This document shows positions 35,526-44,207 of a stretch of 64,000 bases of DNA, piece after piece. The notes under the pieces are model-generated. The model was not told the origin of the DNA. It made no database searches and saw only the letters and a list, made by a program, of their open reading frames with translations. Position 1 is the stretch's first letter. Each line of letters begins with the position of its first letter. A program made the translations under genes and the position numbers. Source of the DNA: Vibrio sp. STUT-A11 (lineage in GTDB: Bacteria; Pseudomonadota; Gammaproteobacteria; Enterobacterales; Vibrionaceae); assembly GCF_026000435.1 (NCBI RefSeq), contig NZ_AP026763.1, forward strand, positions 1,240,001-1,304,000, in the 5' to 3' direction.

Positions 35526-36167
35526 ATGTTGAGAAGTTTATTATTTGTACCGCTTTGTGTTTTTCCCGCATTAAGCAGTGCTTCAGAGGCGGAACAAGCG
35601 GACAAATTTGGTTATGAGCACATTTACCTGAACGTTGGTGCAGGCACAACTAATGAAGATTGGTTAGAAAATGCGAATGTCACGACGATTGATTTGGGTG
35701 GTAACTATTTGTTTACGGATAACTGGCTGTTTCATACAGACTATTCCGCACAGTTTTTTCACCCGGATAGTTATACGCTGCGAATAGACCGTTTAACGTT
35801 TGGTGGTGGTTACCGGTATGGCATAACTCAACAATTTGATCTCTACGGTATTTATCGATTAGGGGTTATTAAAGCAAAAGCGAAAGACGATGATACGGAC
35901 AAAACACTGCTCTCAGACTCGGAGTTTATCCATGCCGTCGCCGTTGGCGCTCAGTACCTTGTGGGTGAAAAACTGATTGTTAATGCTGAGTTAGAGGCGA
36001 ATCGCAGCGATGTCGTTGATGAAAATAAATATAAAATTGGCTTTAACTATCAGTGGCACGATGTCATTGGTACAGGTGTTTACTACCAATACCGAGATAC
36101 GGAATACTCGGGAGCAAGATCCGATTACATCAATGAGGTGGGTTTAAGCCTCAGGTTCGTTTACTAG
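35526..36167 (+). CDS. Outer-membrane beta-barrel protein
   Basis: A 213-residue protein with a signal peptide (cleavage near SSASEAEQ), alternating hydrophobic/aromatic strands and a C-terminal strand ending LSLRFVY with terminal Tyr, typical of small eight-stranded barrels (OmpA/OmpW-like porin fold). No specific function can be read. AAAGGAAATTG ribosome site; bidirectional terminator downstream. Confidence 0.78.
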   Translation: MLRSLLFVPLCVFPALSSASEAEQADKFGYEHIYLNVGAGTTNEDWLENANVTTIDLGGNYLFTDNWLFHTDYSAQFFHPDSYTLRIDRLTFGGGYRYGITQQFDLYGIYRLGVIKAKAKDDDTDKTLLSDSEFIHAVAVGAQYLVGEKLIVNAELEANRSDVVDENKYKIGFNYQWHDVIGTGVYYQYRDTEYSGARSDYINEVGLSLRFVY

Positions 36168-36191
36168 CTATAACCGCTAAACGAATACAAG

Positions 36192-36217
36192 AAAGGTCAG
36201 CGAGCGCTGACCTTTGT
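36192..36217. terminator. Bidirectional terminator between barrel gene and aspC
   Basis: AAAGGTCAGC, loop GAGC, GCTGACCTTT: a perfect 10-bp stem between convergent genes. Confidence 0.88.
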
Positions 36218-36241
36218 TATTTATTTTTATCGCTCTGCCTA

Positions 36242-37432
36242 TTAAAGTACAGCCGCAATGCCTTTACATAGTGGACCCATGTTTGACTTCGTCATACCAG
36301 CCACACTGATGCGGCCAGAGCCGACAATGTAAATAGCGAATTCTTCTTTCAGACGGTTCACTTGCTCTTTAGACAGGCCAGAGAAAGAGAACATGCCGTT
36401 TTGACGTTCGATAAAGCTAAAGTCTGCATCTACACCTTCTTCTTTCAGTGTTGCTACAAACAACTCACGCATCTCTTGGATACGATCACGCATTTCGGCT
36501 ACTTCTGCTTCCCACTCTGCACGAAGATCAGCATTGTTTAGAATATGCGTAACCACTGCGCTGCCGTGAGCTGGTGGGTTAGAGTAGATAGAACGGATGA
36601 TTGCTTTAACTTGAGAAAACGCAGTTGTTGCTACTTCTTCCGACTCAGCAACAAGAGTGAAGGCACCTACACGCTCGTTGTATAGACCGAAGTTTTTAGA
36701 GAACGAGCTAGCAACTAGGATTTCTTTGTTGTACTTAGCAAACGTACGTAGACCTGCTGCATCTTCCTCAACACCTTTCGCGAAACCTTGGTATGCGAAG
36801 TCGAATAGAGGAAGCAATTTCTTCTCTGCAACGAGCTTAGCCAGTGTTTCCCATTCTTCTGCAGTTGGATCGATACCAGTAGGGTTGTGGCAGCAGCCGT
36901 GTAGAAGAACGATATCGCCTTCAGATGCCGCTTGAAGATCGTTAAGCATTGCATCGAAGTCTTTGTCTTTTGTTTCTGCGTTGTAGTAGCTGTATTGAGC
37001 CGTTTCGATACCAGCCGCAGTGAACACACCATTGTGGTTTGCCCAAGTAGGGTTGCTGATCCAGATTTTCACATCGCCTAGCTGACGTTTGATGAATTCA
37101 CCAGCAACACGCAGTGCGCCTGTACCACCTGGCGCTTGAGCTGTTTTTGCACGTTTGTCTGCAACCACTTCAGCGCTCTCACCGAATAGCAGTTTTTGTA
37201 CCGCTAGGGCGTATTCTGCAGTCCCTTCGATGGTTAGGTAAGATTTCGTTTTCTCAGTCTCAATTAGAGCTGCTTCAGCTTTCTTTACCGTAGCAAGAAC
37301 AGGGGTTTCACCTTGTTCGTTTTTATAAATACCTACGCCAAGGTTGATTTTTTCTGCGCGAGTATCTTTTTTAAATTCTTCAGTAAGACCAAGAATAGGG
37401 TCGGCCGGAGCGGCTACTACTTTTTCAAACAT
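36242..37432 (-). CDS. aspC: Aspartate/aromatic aminotransferase
   Basis: A 396-residue class I PLP aminotransferase. MFEKVVAAPADPILGLTEEF is the standard AspC/TyrB N-terminus, so I start at ATG 37432 rather than three codons earlier. The PLP lysine is in SSFSKNFGLYNER. The HGCCHNPTGIDPT block and the C-terminal SGRISVAGMT block complete the family signature. It interconverts aspartate and oxaloacetate and can act on aromatic amino acids. Confidence 0.95.
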   Translation of the reverse strand: MFEKVVAAPADPILGLTEEFKKDTRAEKINLGVGIYKNEQGETPVLATVKKAEAALIETEKTKSYLTIEGTAEYALAVQKLLFGESAEVVADKRAKTAQAPGGTGALRVAGEFIKRQLGDVKIWISNPTWANHNGVFTAAGIETAQYSYYNAETKDKDFDAMLNDLQAASEGDIVLLHGCCHNPTGIDPTAEEWETLAKLVAEKKLLPLFDFAYQGFAKGVEEDAAGLRTFAKYNKEILVASSFSKNFGLYNERVGAFTLVAESEEVATTAFSQVKAIIRSIYSNPPAHGSAVVTHILNNADLRAEWEAEVAEMRDRIQEMRELFVATLKEEGVDADFSFIERQNGMFSFSGLSKEQVNRLKEEFAIYIVGSGRISVAGMTKSNMGPLCKGIAAVL

Positions 37433-38128
37433 AATCTTCATCCATGTTAATCGAAGGGTGTGCCCGTATTTATACCTTTCAGCATTACTTGTTACAACAC
37501 CTTCTGGTAAGAAAACCTAAAAAAGATGCTATTAGAAATCGAATTCAAAGATAAACCAGACTTTTGGCATGCTAACAGTGCTAAGAAGGGGAGTTACAAG
37601 CAAGCTTTATCGAGAATTGATGCTGTTTTGTACATTGAATGCAATCGTTTACTTCGAAAGTGTCTATGTGCCAAATTGTTATGGAAAAGTTGCATATTTC
37701 TGCTTAAATGATGGCATAGAAAGCCTAGGTAAACTCTTTACAAAACAAGAACGCAAAACTAACACCAGAGAATCAGATAGAGATGTTTTTGGGTTCAATG
37801 TCTTGTTCTTCTTTTTTAGTGGCTTCTGTAAGGTTATTGTCGGGTTTGACTGGATTGGGCTAGAAACCCGATTAGACGTTGTTTTTTCTATGTCAGGATA
37901 TCTCTATTTGATTCAAAATGACGTCAACTAGAGGTCATTGGGTGGAATATTGGCAAACTTAACAGAGCATAGCCGATTAACGAAAACACTCTTGTCGTAG
38001 TGACTTGGAGGTGTGCATCATCAATGACTCAATATAACCAAGATATTTAAGATAGCACTGATAACCAGTGAGCCGACCTACTAGTCGGCCCATGATGATG
38101 CACCGAATTTTACCGATGTGTGCGTCTT
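37433..38128. other. Long intergenic region with structured element
   Basis: About 700 nt without a supported gene. Two frames (37526-37711 and 37569-37931) lack ribosome sites and have unlikely composition. The region ends with a nested inverted-repeat element at 38013-38103, listed separately. Confidence 0.5.
38013..38103. other. Three-stem inverted-repeat element, possible RNA
   Basis: Outer arms GTGCATCATCA (38013-38023) and TGATGATGCAC (38093-38103) are a perfect 11-bp match. Inside lie two hairpins, CACTG/CAGTG (38056-38070) and GCCGAC/GTCGGC (38072-38089). Folded, this is a three-way junction of 91 nt. There is no T-run, so it is not a simple terminator. It is not an attC of the Vibrio repeat type I know. 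Strand and function are unknown. Confidence 0.5.
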
Positions 38129-38389
38129 CTAGTCGTCTTGTTTTTCTTCTTTGCTAGCGTTTTCCTCGTTGAGGTGTTTCAAAATCGCTTCTTTAGCATG
38201 TTCTTTCGTTGCTGTTTCACCTGGTGGCACAACAAGATCCGCCATTTTGTGTACACCCATTGCATCTTCAGCAATATGTAACCAGTCTGGGTGCCAATAA
38301 TAAGGATCGGTCGCACCAGGGTGGTCCCAGCTATGGACACCTTTATGCGCTCCTCGGTATGAGAGATCATCCATGGTAAACACTTTCAT
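38129..38389 (-). CDS. Small soluble protein, 86 aa, unknown function
   Basis: ATG 38389 has an ideal ribosome site (AGGAGGAAG), so I prefer it to the longer frame from 38443. The product is rich in Trp, His and Asp (WDHPGATDPYYWHPDWLH) followed by an acidic/lysine-rich tail (ENASKEEKQDD). No signal or membrane segment. I do not recognise the family. It is divergent from the MocR regulator gene. Confidence 0.72.
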   Translation of the reverse strand: MKVFTMDDLSYRGAHKGVHSWDHPGATDPYYWHPDWLHIAEDAMGVHKMADLVVPPGETATKEHAKEAILKHLNEENASKEEKQDD

Positions 38390-38563
38390 CACTTCCTCCT
38401 GAAAAACATCATTTCTTTGAAAGTATGGAACATAATTCTCCACTTCGGATCGAGAATTCGTATTACCACATTTGACTAATAACCTTGCAATAACACGAGG
38501 TGTACTATCAGAATATCGGCGCGAAGTATGCTATGGTGCGCTCGAAGTCATAGTGAGATACCG

Positions 38564-39961
38564 ATGAATCGATACCGTCAATTAGCCGAGTTGTTTAAAA
38601 CTCAGATCCAGCAGAATACCTGGAGGGCAGGGGAAAGGCTGCCATCCGTGCGTGTGACCAGCCGCAATCATTCCGTCAGTGCGGGTACGGTATTGCAGGC
38701 ATATCAGTTGTTGGAAGCGCAGGGCTGGGTCAATGCTAAGCCTCAATCTGGCTATTACGTCACGGCTGAATTAGAGCGTTTTGAGGCAAGTAATGAAGTC
38801 GTGCCTGCTTATCGCTCTAGTTTCAATGATGAGCTGTACGATTATCTTAAACATCAAGGATTGTCTGACGCTTTGCGTTTGGGCTCGGCTTTTCCCGACG
38901 CCACGTTATTTCCTTTCGAAGCCTTAAACCGCAACCTTGCCAGCTCTGGCCGTAAAATGGGACCAGAAAGCTTGCTTGATAACATGCCTCCGGGGAGTGA
39001 GTCATTACGTCGATTGATAGCACAACGTTATATACAGCAAGGTATATCGACTACGCACGAAGATATTGTGATCACCTCTGGCGCGCTTGAGGCGTTGAAT
39101 CTGAGCTTGCAAGCGGTTACACAGCCCGGAGATACGGTTGTTGTGGAGTCACCGGCTTTTTATGGTGCGCTTCAAGCGATAGAACGTCTTGGGCTGAAGG
39201 TAATCGAGGTTTCTGTAGACAGCCGTAAGGGGCACGATCTTGAACAGCTTGAAGCAATATTTGCTAAACATGCTGTTCGCGCTTGTTGGCTGATGGTTAA
39301 TTTTCACAACCCGACGGGTGCATTGCTGTCAGATGACCAAAAGGAACGTATTGTCCGAATGGCGGAACAACACGATGTCTACTTAATTGAAGATGATGTG
39401 TACTCTGAGCTTTATTTCACGGCGAGCAAACCGACGTCTCTTAAAACTTTTGACACTCAAGGGCGAGTGCTTCACTGCTCCTCACTCTCTAAGAGTCTCT
39501 GTCCGGGGTATCGGCTGGGATGGGTTGTGAACCATCGCTTTAACGAACCGATTCAAAAGCTACAACTTATCTCTACTTTGTCGGGGAGTGCACCGATTCA
39601 GCAAGGTATCGCACATTATCTGCAAAATGACAGCTACGACAATCACTTGAGAAAGCTGCGAAAAATCATGCAACAGCGCCAAAGTTTGTTCATTGAACTT
39701 ATACAGCGTTACTTGCCCCAGGACGTGACCTATAACGTACCTGAAGGTGGTTACTTTGTATGGGTTAAGTTGCCAAACGGGACGGACAGCAAGTCGATTT
39801 ATCAAGCTTTGTTGCAACAACAGATAACCGTGGCATATGGAAATCTGTTTGCAAGCGATACCAAGTTTAAAAACTACCTGCGACTTAATACTTCCATGCC
39901 TGTTGATGAAGCGTTAGAAAATGCCATCGAGAAAATAGGCGAGTTACTGACAACTGTTTAG
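38564..39961 (+). CDS. MocR-type regulator (GntR HTH fused to aminotransferase)
   Basis: A 465-residue protein starting at ATG 38564. Residues 1-70 are a GntR winged helix (AGERLPSVRVTSRNHSVSAGT); the remainder is a class I aminotransferase fold with VNFHNPTGALLS, the DDVYSELYF loop and the PLP lysine in CSSLSKSLCPGYRLGW. MocR proteins use PLP or its amino-acid adducts as effector. Closest in feel to E. coli YdcR; the target is unknown. Confidence 0.9.
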   Translation: MNRYRQLAELFKTQIQQNTWRAGERLPSVRVTSRNHSVSAGTVLQAYQLLEAQGWVNAKPQSGYYVTAELERFEASNEVVPAYRSSFNDELYDYLKHQGLSDALRLGSAFPDATLFPFEALNRNLASSGRKMGPESLLDNMPPGSESLRRLIAQRYIQQGISTTHEDIVITSGALEALNLSLQAVTQPGDTVVVESPAFYGALQAIERLGLKVIEVSVDSRKGHDLEQLEAIFAKHAVRACWLMVNFHNPTGALLSDDQKERIVRMAEQHDVYLIEDDVYSELYFTASKPTSLKTFDTQGRVLHCSSLSKSLCPGYRLGWVVNHRFNEPIQKLQLISTLSGSAPIQQGIAHYLQNDSYDNHLRKLRKIMQQRQSLFIELIQRYLPQDVTYNVPEGGYFVWVKLPNGTDSKSIYQALLQQQITVAYGNLFASDTKFKNYLRLNTSMPVDEALENAIEKIGELLTTV

Positions 39962-40047
39962 GCATTTATGGCATTAACTGTATCAGTTCATCTTACTCGG
40001 AGTGTGGTTTAATCAACGCAATAACAACCTCTTACCTCGGAGTGATG

Positions 40048-40266
40048 ATGAAAAAGCAGTTGGTGAAACATGAATTAACACTGATCATTGTGGCGATATT
40101 TAGTGCTTTCTTACTTGTGTTTGCACACCTTATTTTGGCTAAATCATTTGCACATTATGCGTGGGTTGAATACACCGCTGCGGTCATTCCGTTTGTTATC
40201 TTTGGTTTGTGTTTTGTCGGTGTGAGGTATGCGGTGAAAGCCGATCAAGAGGAAAGTAATACTTAA
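40048..40266 (+). CDS. Small membrane protein, 72 aa
   Basis: GGAG lies 5 nt before ATG 40048. Two hydrophobic helices (about residues 11-31 and 40-61) and charged ends (MKKQLVKHE, KADQEESN). No recognised family. A terminator follows 24 nt downstream. Confidence 0.75.
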   Translation: MKKQLVKHELTLIIVAIFSAFLLVFAHLILAKSFAHYAWVEYTAAVIPFVIFGLCFVGVRYAVKADQEESNT

Positions 40267-40289
40267 TTTAGTGAGTGCCAGATAAAATA

Positions 40290-40316
40290 AAAGACCTCCA
40301 CTTGGGAGGTCTTTTT
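40290..40316 (+). terminator. Terminator after the 72-aa gene
   Basis: AAGACCTCC and GGAGGTCTT form a 9-bp stem with loop ACTTG and T-run; it can also serve asnS from the other side. Confidence 0.88.
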
Positions 40317-40339
40317 AATTCTGTTTCACTAAAAAGTGA

Positions 40340-41740
40340 TTAGAAGTTCGCAGAACGAGGTGTACGTGGGAATGGGATCACGTCACGAACGTTGCCCATA
40401 CCAGTTACGTAAGAAACCAGACGCTCGAAGCCAAGACCAAAGCCTGCGTGTGGTACTGTGCCGTAACGACGTAGATCGCGGTACCAGTTCATGTGCTCAG
40501 GGTCGATACCCATTTCGCGCATACGTGAATCCAGAACGTCCAGACGCTCTTCACGTTGAGAACCACCGATGATTTCACCGATGCCAGGTGCTAGAACGTC
40601 CATCGCTGCTACCGTCTTACCATCATCGTTCATACGCATGTAGAACGCTTTGATGTCTTTCGGGTAGTTCTTCACGATGACTGGTGCTTTGAAGTGTTCT
40701 TCCGCTAGGAAACGCTCGTGCTCAGAAGACATATCGATACCCCATTCAACCGGGAATTCGAACTCACGACCAGAATCCAGAAGGATTTGGATTGCGTCAG
40801 TGTAGTCTACTTGTGCGAAGTCAGAAGACACGAATTGCTCTAGACGAGTGATCGCTTCTTTATCGATACGTTGTGCGAAGAACTCAAGGTCATCACGACG
40901 CTCTTCTAGTACTGCTTTGAATACGTACTTCAGCATGTCTTCAGACAGCTTCGCTACGTCATCTAGGTCTGCGAACGCAACTTCAGGCTCAACCATCCAG
41001 AACTCAGCCAGGTGGCGGCTTGTGTTTGAATTTTCAGCACGGAAAGTAGGGCCGAAAGTGTAAACTTTGCTGATTGCACAAGCGTAAGCTTCCGCGTTTA
41101 GCTGACCAGAAACTGTCAGGAACGTCTCTTTACCGAAGAAGTCTTCGTTGTAATCTACTTTGCCTGCGTCTGTGCGAGGTAGGTTTTCCATGTCTAGCGT
41201 AGAAACGCGGAACATTTCACCTGCACCTTCTGCGTCAGAAGCGGTGATTAGTGGCGCAGATACCCAGAAGTAACCTTGCTCGTGGTAGAAACGGTGAATA
41301 GCTTGAGACAGGCAGTTACGTACACGAGCTACCGCGCCAATCACGTTAGTACGTGGACGAAGGTGCGCGACTTCACGTAGGTACTCGATTGAGTGACGAG
41401 TTTTTGCCATTGGGTAAGTTTCAGCATCTTCAACCCAACCAACCACTTTAACGTCAGTTGCTGCCAGCTCGAAGTCCTGACCTTTCGCAGGAGACTCAAC
41501 AATCTTACCAGTTACTTCAACAGAGCAGCCTGTAGTCAGCTTTAATACTTCGTCGTCGTAATTATTAAGATTATTAGGGACCACGGCCTGAATCGGGTCG
41601 AAACAAGAGCCGTCATAAATGGCAAGGAAAGAGATTCCAGCTTTGGAATCACGACGTGAACGGATCCAGCCACGAACAGTCACTTCACTGTCTACTGCTA
41701 GCTGACCTTTCAAAACGTCTGATACAGGCGCGTAAGTCAT
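40340..41740 (-). CDS. asnS: Asparaginyl-tRNA synthetase
   Basis: A 466-residue class IIb synthetase, exactly the E. coli length when started at ATG 41740 (MTYAPVSDVLKGQ). The OB-fold (VRGWIRSRRDSKAGISF) is followed by motif 2 (FRAENSNTSRHLAEFWMVE) and motif 3 (GFGLGFERLV). Charges tRNA-Asn in the cytoplasm. GGAGA lies about 11 nt upstream; an earlier ATG at 41758 has no ribosome site. Confidence 0.97.
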   Translation of the reverse strand: MTYAPVSDVLKGQLAVDSEVTVRGWIRSRRDSKAGISFLAIYDGSCFDPIQAVVPNNLNNYDDEVLKLTTGCSVEVTGKIVESPAKGQDFELAATDVKVVGWVEDAETYPMAKTRHSIEYLREVAHLRPRTNVIGAVARVRNCLSQAIHRFYHEQGYFWVSAPLITASDAEGAGEMFRVSTLDMENLPRTDAGKVDYNEDFFGKETFLTVSGQLNAEAYACAISKVYTFGPTFRAENSNTSRHLAEFWMVEPEVAFADLDDVAKLSEDMLKYVFKAVLEERRDDLEFFAQRIDKEAITRLEQFVSSDFAQVDYTDAIQILLDSGREFEFPVEWGIDMSSEHERFLAEEHFKAPVIVKNYPKDIKAFYMRMNDDGKTVAAMDVLAPGIGEIIGGSQREERLDVLDSRMREMGIDPEHMNWYRDLRRYGTVPHAGFGLGFERLVSYVTGMGNVRDVIPFPRTPRSANF

Positions 41741-42252
41741 GTTTTCAATATTCTCCATAGAGGTAAAAATTCAACGCAACGCTCTTTAAAGTCCTTGTTT
41801 CATAATCTTTTTGTTTAAAAAACAAGCAAGGCGCTGGGTTGGGTAGAATTTTACAGATTCAACGAGACATATTACCTGTCAATTCGTCAGCTTCAACCTT
41901 TATATTCATTTTGAAGGTCAGAAAAAGATGATTTCATCTTAGTTTTACTCAGGATGAAAACGAGAATAGCGAAAAACGTTCAGGCAGAAATGCAAGTTGA
42001 CACTGATATTCAGTTTATGGGAGTCCGACACTACGTTTTTATAAACATGCCGCGTTAATCACACTGTTTTCTTTGTGTATTCATAACGTGATTATTATGT
42101 AATCAAATAACTGGCGAATGGCAAAACTCGACGTTCGGGTATCATTCACTTAAATAAAAAACCTGATTTATGACTCAATAATGGACTAATGCTTGTCTCT
42201 TGGCAGTGATTTCCTTAGTATATCGCGTCTTTTTTAAAGCCTGAGAATCAAG
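41741..42252. other. asnS-queD divergent region
   Basis: This 512-nt region carries the promoters of asnS and queD. I looked for a preQ1-type riboswitch before queD and saw none. No gene or strong repeat. Confidence 0.45.
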
Positions 42253-42615
42253 ATGAAAACAGAATTGTACAAAGAGTTCATGTTCGAAGCGGCACACCAC
42301 TTGCCACATGTACCCGAAGGTCATAAGTGTGGTCGTTTGCACGGACACTCTTTCCTTGTTCGTCTTTATGTAGAAGGTGAGGTAGACCCGCATACGGGTT
42401 GGGTTGTGGATTTTGCAGAAATCAAAGCCGCTTTCAAACCAATTTACGATCGTTTAGACCATTACTACTTAAACGATATTGAAGGCCTGGAAAACCCAAC
42501 CAGCGAAGTGCTCGCGAAATGGATTTGGCAGCAACTGAAACCAAGCCTTGCGCTGCTAAGCAAAGTAGAGATCAAAGAAACTTGCACAGCAGGTTGTATC
42601 TACAAAGGCGAGTAA
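42253..42615 (+). CDS. queD: 6-carboxytetrahydropterin synthase
   Basis: A 120-residue QueD of the PTPS fold. Zinc histidines are H15/H16 (FEAAHHLP) and H30, H32 (LHGHSF), with the catalytic cysteine C26 (KCGRLHGH). It makes carboxytetrahydropterin in the queuosine/7-deazaguanine pathway. Single gene with its own terminator. Confidence 0.95.
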   Translation: MKTELYKEFMFEAAHHLPHVPEGHKCGRLHGHSFLVRLYVEGEVDPHTGWVVDFAEIKAAFKPIYDRLDHYYLNDIEGLENPTSEVLAKWIWQQLKPSLALLSKVEIKETCTAGCIYKGE

Positions 42616-42637
42616 TCGCAACAAGCGTCATTTACAC

Positions 42638-42662
42638 AGGCAAGCTTATCGGCTTGCCTTTG
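42638..42662 (+). terminator. queD terminator
   Basis: AGGCAAGC, loop TTATCG, GCTTGCCT then TTGTT. Confidence 0.8.
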
Positions 42663-42701
42663 TTGTATCTGGGCGATGAAAACTACGCTAAGCGCAGATA
42701 C

Positions 42702-42730
42702 AAAAAAGCCCGAGCAGATGGCTCGGGCTT
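42702..42730 (-). terminator. sdaA terminator
   Basis: AAGCCCGAGC and GCTCGGGCTT form a perfect 10-bp stem preceded by AAAA on the + strand, i.e. a T-run on the transcript of sdaA. Confidence 0.9.
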
Positions 42731-42748
42731 GGTGTTCAGAAGGTAGGA

Positions 42749-44110
42749 TTAGCAGATAACTTTTATTGCCAGACCGCCTTGAGAAGTTTCGCGGTATTTC
42801 GCGTTCATGTCTTTACCTGTCTCTAGCATGGTTTCGATAACCTTATCCAGAGATACGGTAGGAGCTGAAGAACGACGCAAAGCCATACGAGTCGAGTTGA
42901 TCGCTTTTACCGCCGCAATACCATTACGCTCGATACATGGAACCTGTACCTGGCCAGCGACAGGGTCACATGTCAGACCTAAGTTGTGCTCCATTGCGAT
43001 TTCTGCTGCCATACAAACCTGTTCTGGGCTACCACCCATCAGTTCTGCAAGGCCAGCTGCTGCCATTGAGCACGCCACGCCAACTTCACCCTGACAGCCA
43101 ACTTCTGCGCCAGAGATAGATGCATTACGCTTGTAAAGGCCACCGATTGCACCAGAAGCCGCAAAGTAACGGATGTAGTCTTTCTCTGAAACGGTTTGTA
43201 TGAACTTGTCATAGTACGCCAGTACCGCAGGGATAATGCCACACGCACCGTTGGTTGGTGCTGTTACAACACGACCACCTGCTGCGTTTTCTTCGTTTAC
43301 AGCAAACGCAAACATGTTTACCCAGTCAACCACAGACATCGGATCGTTGGTTGTCTTTTCAGAAGTAAGCAGTTGTTGGCGAAGCGCTGCAGCACGGCGA
43401 GGCACACGCAGTGGACCCGGTAGAATGCCTTCTTCGTTCATGCCGCGATCCATACACTCACGCATGGTGCGCCAGATGTTTGCAAAGTAGGTACGCGTCT
43501 CTTCATCAGAATGAAGCGCTTGTTCATTTTTCATGGTTAGCGCACTGATAGAAAGGCCACTCTCACGACACTGGCTAACCAGTTCTTCTGCCGTTGTGAA
43601 TGCGTAAGGAACCTTAATTGGGTTTTCGACTTCTTTACCGAAGTTTTCTTCATCAACGATAAAACCACCACCGATAGAGTAGTAGGTTTTTGAGTATGCT
43701 TTTTCTTCGTCAATCCAAGCGTGGATTTGCATACCATTTTCGTGAAGTTCCAAATTGGTTTTGTGGAAGTTCATTCCACCGTCGCGTGGAAACGATACTG
43801 TATGACAGTGCATGCCAACAGGAAGACGTTCAGTTTCTTCTACGCGAGCAATAAAGCCCGGAATAGAATCGATATCAACTTTCTCAGGGGAGTTACCTGC
43901 AAGACCCATGATAATAGCGATATCTGTGTGGTGACCTTTCCCTGTCAGTGATAGCGATCCATAAACGTCAACGGTGATTTTAGTGATGTCGCGTAATTTT
44001 CCCATTGCGCGAAGATCATCAATAAACTCTTTACCCGCTTTCATTGGGCCTACAGTGTGTGAGCTTGAAGGTCCAACACCGATTTTATAGATATCAAATA
44101 CACTAATCAT
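42749..44110 (-). CDS. sdaA: L-serine ammonia-lyase
   Basis: A 453-residue iron-sulfur L-serine deaminase with fused beta and alpha domains. The N-terminal GVGPSSSHTVGPMKAG motif and the C-terminal cluster cysteines (NGACGIIP, AEVGCQGEVGVACSMAA, LTCDPVAG) are present. It converts serine to pyruvate and ammonia. GAGG precedes ATG. It lies downstream of the serine transporter gene, from which a strong hairpin separates it, so uptake and catabolism are linked. Confidence 0.96.
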   Translation of the reverse strand: MISVFDIYKIGVGPSSSHTVGPMKAGKEFIDDLRAMGKLRDITKITVDVYGSLSLTGKGHHTDIAIIMGLAGNSPEKVDIDSIPGFIARVEETERLPVGMHCHTVSFPRDGGMNFHKTNLELHENGMQIHAWIDEEKAYSKTYYSIGGGFIVDEENFGKEVENPIKVPYAFTTAEELVSQCRESGLSISALTMKNEQALHSDEETRTYFANIWRTMRECMDRGMNEEGILPGPLRVPRRAAALRQQLLTSEKTTNDPMSVVDWVNMFAFAVNEENAAGGRVVTAPTNGACGIIPAVLAYYDKFIQTVSEKDYIRYFAASGAIGGLYKRNASISGAEVGCQGEVGVACSMAAAGLAELMGGSPEQVCMAAEIAMEHNLGLTCDPVAGQVQVPCIERNGIAAVKAINSTRMALRRSSAPTVSLDKVIETMLETGKDMNAKYRETSQGGLAIKVIC

Positions 44111-44128
44111 ATCGATTACCTCAGAAGA

Positions 44129-44156
44129 AAGCCTCCCAAGGGGATTTGGGAGGCTT
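44129..44156 (-). terminator. Hairpin between sdaC and sdaA
   Basis: AAGCCTCCCAA and TTGGGAGGCTT are a perfect 11-bp stem with a 6-nt loop in the 97-nt gap. A short T-rich tail on the - strand suggests partial termination after sdaC, so sdaA expression may depend on read-through. Confidence 0.75.
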
Positions 44157-44207
44157 AATTTTTATCGTTATATTTTTCGATTAATCACGCTGGTATTTCA
44201 GCTGAGA

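Noticed and set aside
37569..37931. 120-codon + strand ORF in the aspC downstream gap
   Set aside because: No ribosome site, an unlikely Phe/Cys-rich composition, and no partner gene; probably a chance frame in AT-rich DNA.
38013..38103. Integron attC site
   Set aside because: It lacks the RYYYAAC/GTTRRRY ends and the length of Vibrio repeats, and no integron cassette genes are nearby.
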